A DNA stretch of 5,637 nucleotides from a bacterium (GTDB taxonomy: Bacteria; Oederibacteriota; CAKKQC01), in the NCBI GenBank assembly GCA_919901855.1, contig CAKKQC010000064.1, forward strand, positions 1 to 5,637. The letters are read 5' to 3'. This document shows positions 4,111-5,637 of this stretch, in pieces (positions within the stretch are counted from its first letter, which is position 1; every line of letters begins with the position of its first letter). A program made the position numbers and the translations under genes. Below the pieces are notes generated by a model. It worked only from the letters and a program-made list of their open reading frames with translations, made no database searches and was not told the DNA's origin.

Positions 4111-4157
4111 GTTAAGATGTTAAGTATGGCCCCGGTTCTTCTGGCCCCGGTTCTTCT
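4111..4157 (+). repeat. Short tandem repeats within a family C copy
   Basis: GTTAAG occurs twice at 8-nt spacing (4111, 4119). It is followed by two exact back-to-back copies of GGCCCCGGTTCTTCT (4128-4142 and 4143-4157). The first, with its 5' GTAT, is a family C copy (GTATGGCCC). The rest of the gap to 4298 holds another GTATGTCCCCGG at 4228-4239 and no gene that I can support. Confidence 0.65.
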
Positions 4158-4298
4158 ACGCATGCCTGAATCATGCCCGGAGCTGAGGTCATCTCGTGGT
4201 GCGGTCGGCGGGATGTCATCTTCTCACGTATGTCCCCGGTTTCCCCGTTTCCGGAGACCTCCCGTGTCTTTCCCCCGGCGGCTTGAAGCTTGCGAAGA

Positions 4299-4340
4299 GT
4301 TACCCAAGGGGGTAGCCTAGTACCGAGGTCCTTGGGTAAC
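4299..4340. promoter_or_regulatory. Perfect 11-bp inverted repeat abutting the 111-aa gene start
   Basis: GTTACCCAAGG (4299-4309) and CCTTGGGTAAC (4330-4340) are exact reverse complements. A smaller nested pair lies between them (GGTA 4311-4314, TACC 4321-4324). The right arm ends one base before the ATG at 4342, and the only SD-like string (GAGGT, 4325-4329) is in the spacer. As DNA it could be an autoregulatory operator; as RNA the hairpin would constrain the start region. Confidence 0.55.
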
Positions 4341-4341
4341 C

Positions 4342-4677
4342 ATGCCGAAGCGTGCAGATCCTGTCAGGGGCGTCCTTGCGGAAGAGTTGGCCAATGCCGC
4401 GAGGCGTCTGGCCATGTATGCCCGGGCCGTGCGTTCGCTCCCCCGGGGGAGCATGGTCAGCCGGGAGATCAAGGGTCGGAAATATTACTACATCGCCTTC
4501 TGGAAAGACGGGAAAGTGAGATACGAATACCGGGGACGGGTGGCGCCGGAAGAGCGCCGGCGGTATGTCGCGACGTCCGAGCGCAAGGCGAGATACCGGA
4601 AGCTCATGACCGGCTTGAGGGCCAGAATCGTGTTCATCAGGAGGGCGCTCCATGAGCGAAGGCGGCGCTCAGCATAG
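4342..4677 (+). CDS. 111-aa basic protein, putative partner of the second nucleotidyltransferase
   Basis: I recognise no named family with certainty. Residues 1-32 are helical (VLAEELANAARRLAMYARAV). Residues ~34-58 form an apparent beta-rich core (PRGSMVSREIKGRKYYYIAF, then GKVRYEY), and the rest is a long, very basic helix (ERRRYVATSERKARYRKL to the end RRRRSA). The RGS..K.IKGR.YYY..F..GKVR pattern is a style I associate with small nucleic-acid-binding or antitoxin-like proteins of environmental bacteria, but I cannot verify this. The first ATG after the inverted repeat is the chosen start. It overlaps the following nucleotidyltransferase gene by 26 nt, pointing to a paired function. Confidence 0.72.
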   Translation: MPKRADPVRGVLAEELANAARRLAMYARAVRSLPRGSMVSREIKGRKYYYIAFWKDGKVRYEYRGRVAPEERRRYVATSERKARYRKLMTGLRARIVFIRRALHERRRRSA

Positions 4678-5386
4678 GCTGTGCATGGACGTGCTCAGGC
4701 GCCTCCACGAGCTCGGTGTTCTCGAACAGGTGGTGCTCGTCGGGAGTTGGTGCACGTACTTCTACCGGCGGGGCGAAATCCTCCAGGGGAATCTGGGGAC
4801 GCTCCGGACGGACGACATCGACTTCCTGGTCCCGCGGCCGTTGCGGACGGTTGTGCATGTGAACATCCCCGAGATGCTCAAGGGAATGGACTTCATCGTG
4901 AGGCGTGGCCGGAACGGCTGTATGCACCTCGAGCACGCCGACATGAAGATGGAGTTCCTCATTCCGGATCGCGGACGCGGGTCGGACGCACCGCACTACA
5001 TTGAAGCGCTGGGCGTGACGGCGCAGCCTCTGCGATTCCTGGACTTCCTTCTGCAGGAAACGGCTGTGCTGGATGCCGGCCAGTTCCGGATCAGACTGCC
5101 GGCGCCGACGCGATTCGGCTTGCACAAGCTGATCGTAAGCGGACGCAGGACGAATCCCGCGAAGGCGGCCAAGGACAGGGAGCAGGGGTGCGATGTGCTC
5201 CGTGCGCTTGTGGCGCAGGGTCAGGGGCGTGTCATCAAGGAGACCTTCGACGCTCTTCCGCCCAAATGGAAGGCGGGAATATCGAAGTCTCTCCGGAAGA
5301 TGGATGCCGAGGATCTTGAGGCGCTTCTGGCCGGAGGAAGCCCGGAGATGCGCGCGGGAAAGACCGAGAAGAAACCTGGTTCGTGA
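4652..5386 (+). CDS. Nucleotidyltransferase-fold protein, GSU2403-like, putative toxin
   Basis: This 244-aa protein has a polymerase-beta-type core. VVLVGSWCTYFYRR (27-40) carries the GS motif; LRTDDIDFLVPRP (51-63) has the metal-binding aspartates, probably D55 and D57; MKMEFLIP (98-105) offers a third acidic residue, E101. A helical part follows with TRFGLHKLIVSGRR (153-166) and KAAKDREQ (171-178), the K...KD..Q pattern of GSU2403-type and related nucleotidyltransferases. Length suits that group. The ATG at 4652 has a strong SD (AGGAGGG, 4639-4645) 6 nt upstream, inside the preceding gene. Family knowledge suggests nucleotidyl transfer to RNA or protein in a TA-like pair; substrate and toxicity are inferred. 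It is not close in sequence to the enzyme at 656-1222. Confidence 0.78.
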   Translation: MSEGGAQHRLCMDVLRRLHELGVLEQVVLVGSWCTYFYRRGEILQGNLGTLRTDDIDFLVPRPLRTVVHVNIPEMLKGMDFIVRRGRNGCMHLEHADMKMEFLIPDRGRGSDAPHYIEALGVTAQPLRFLDFLLQETAVLDAGQFRIRLPAPTRFGLHKLIVSGRRTNPAKAAKDREQGCDVLRALVAQGQGRVIKETFDALPPKWKAGISKSLRKMDAEDLEALLAGGSPEMRAGKTEKKPGS

Positions 5387-5434
5387 CGGACTTGCTGAAG
5401 TGCTGGTGTTCCTGGCGCTGACAATCCAACGATC

Positions 5435-5500
5435 CACGCGCGCCAGATCGTCCATATCTCGGCCGGCCCCTGACCGCTCATCGCGTCCCCGGCTTTCCGC
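5435..5500 (+). repeat. Dispersed repeat, family B, copy 2
   Basis: The 35 nt at 5435-5469 are identical to 3460-3494. They are followed by TGAC, a shortened variable part and CGCGTCCCCGG with TTTCCGC. It lies between the second nucleotidyltransferase gene and the promoter of the last gene. Confidence 0.85.
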
Positions 5501-5505
5501 CGGGG
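5487..5505 (+). terminator. GC hairpin at the end of repeat B copy 2
   Basis: CCCCGGC (5487-5493) pairs perfectly with GCCGGGG (5499-5505) over a 5-nt loop. It lies just before the -35 of the next promoter. There is no T-tract. Copy 1 of the repeat lacks the 3' arm. It could insulate the nucleotidyltransferase operon from the downstream gene. Confidence 0.35.
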
Positions 5506-5509
5506 CGCC

Positions 5510-5539
5510 TTGACTGGGGGCGGGGATGCTGACTAGGAT
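5510..5539 (+). promoter_or_regulatory. -35/-10 promoter of the ribbon-helix-helix antitoxin gene
   Basis: TTGACT (5510-5515, 5 of 6) and TAGGAT (5534-5539, 4 of 6) are 18 bp apart. The expected start near 5546 gives a leader of about 37 nt that contains the GGGGGG SD at 5572-5577. Confidence 0.6.
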
Positions 5540-5582
5540 GAAGCATGATGCACCGCGCGATGATGCAGAACGGGGGGTGGCA

Positions 5583-5637
5583 ATGGGCGTCGTGACGCTG
5601 AGGAACCTGTCGCCGGAGGCAGTCCGGCTCATCCGGC
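5583..5637 (+). CDS. Partial ribbon-helix-helix antitoxin (FitA/VapB-like), cut by window end
   Basis: ATG at 5583 has a G-rich SD 5 nt upstream and a good promoter. The 18 visible residues, MGVVTLRNLSPEAVRLIR, match the strand-then-helix start of FitA/VapB-type ribbon-helix-helix antitoxins (V-T-L-R-N-L-P/S-E). These bind the operator as dimers and neutralise a PIN-domain toxin normally encoded just downstream. The toxin would lie beyond the window. The call rests on a short stretch. Confidence 0.6.
   Translation, partial: MGVVTLRNLSPEAVRLIR

Noticed and set aside
4637-5632. 331-codon minus-strand open frame
   Set aside because: It is antisense to a gene with nucleotidyltransferase motifs and a strong SD, and its translation has no recognisable domain. 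It is a GC-rich shadow.
1-5637. Integron cassette array (TA cassettes with attC sites)
   Set aside because: Single matches to core-site consensus occur (ACTTAAC at 33-39, GTTAAGT at 4119-4125), but no properly spaced inverse-core/core pairs flank the genes. Genes lie on both strands and no integrase is seen.
1-5637. tRNA, rRNA or insertion sequence
   Set aside because: No cloverleaf, rRNA-like segment or transposase motif was seen on either strand by eye.

Overview
This is a GC-rich bacterial window, roughly 60-65% GC by eye. It has short compact genes, TTG/GTG starts and many short intergenic repeats. Nothing fixes the taxon. It reads like an accessory region of an uncultured or environmental high-GC bacterium. 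There is no rRNA, tRNA, transposase, integrase or CRISPR array. Coding is dominated by small two-gene modules of toxin-antitoxin (TA) type, most with their own visible promoter.

Layout, left to right. (1) A DoxX-family membrane protein at 122-511 (+), perhaps preceded by a coupled 11-codon leader ORF. (2) A minus-strand pair, a 65-aa protein (1197-1394) followed by a MNT/AbiEii-like nucleotidyltransferase (656-1222), overlapping by 26 nt. (3) Divergent from it, an 81-aa XRE regulator (1482-1727) and a 56-aa hydrophobic protein (1737-1907) behind a strong Shine-Dalgarno. (4) A 195-nt non-coding array (1957-2151) of three tandem units. Each unit has a conserved core and a 3' hairpin whose stem sequence differs completely between units yet stays paired. 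(5) A HicBA-type TA pair (2244-2831) behind a perfect TATAAT. (6) A 120-bp stretch bounded by 12-bp inverted repeats (2858-2977). (7) A second XRE regulator on the minus strand (2993-3403), divergent from an antitoxin plus RelE/ParE toxin pair (3597-4075). (8) A repeat-rich spacer and a perfect 11-bp inverted repeat (4299-4340). These precede a second overlapping pair, a 111-aa basic protein (4342-4677) plus a 244-aa nucleotidyltransferase-fold protein (4652-5386), again with a 26-nt overlap. (9) A -35/-10 promoter and the first 18 codons of a ribbon-helix-helix (FitA/VapB-like) antitoxin cut by the window edge (5583-5637).

The modules appear independent rather than one pathway. Two XRE regulators each face a TA-like pair across a short divergent promoter region. 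Three of the starts share an extended -10 box (TGGTA[AC][CG]AT) only 6-7 nt before the start codon, which suggests leaderless mRNAs. Almost every gap between modules holds a short dispersed repeat (families A, B and C below), many containing TCCCCGG, so the region looks like a repeat-punctuated defence/TA island. The part least explained by known families is the XRE + 56-aa hydrophobic protein + structured tandem-repeat segment at 1482-2151.
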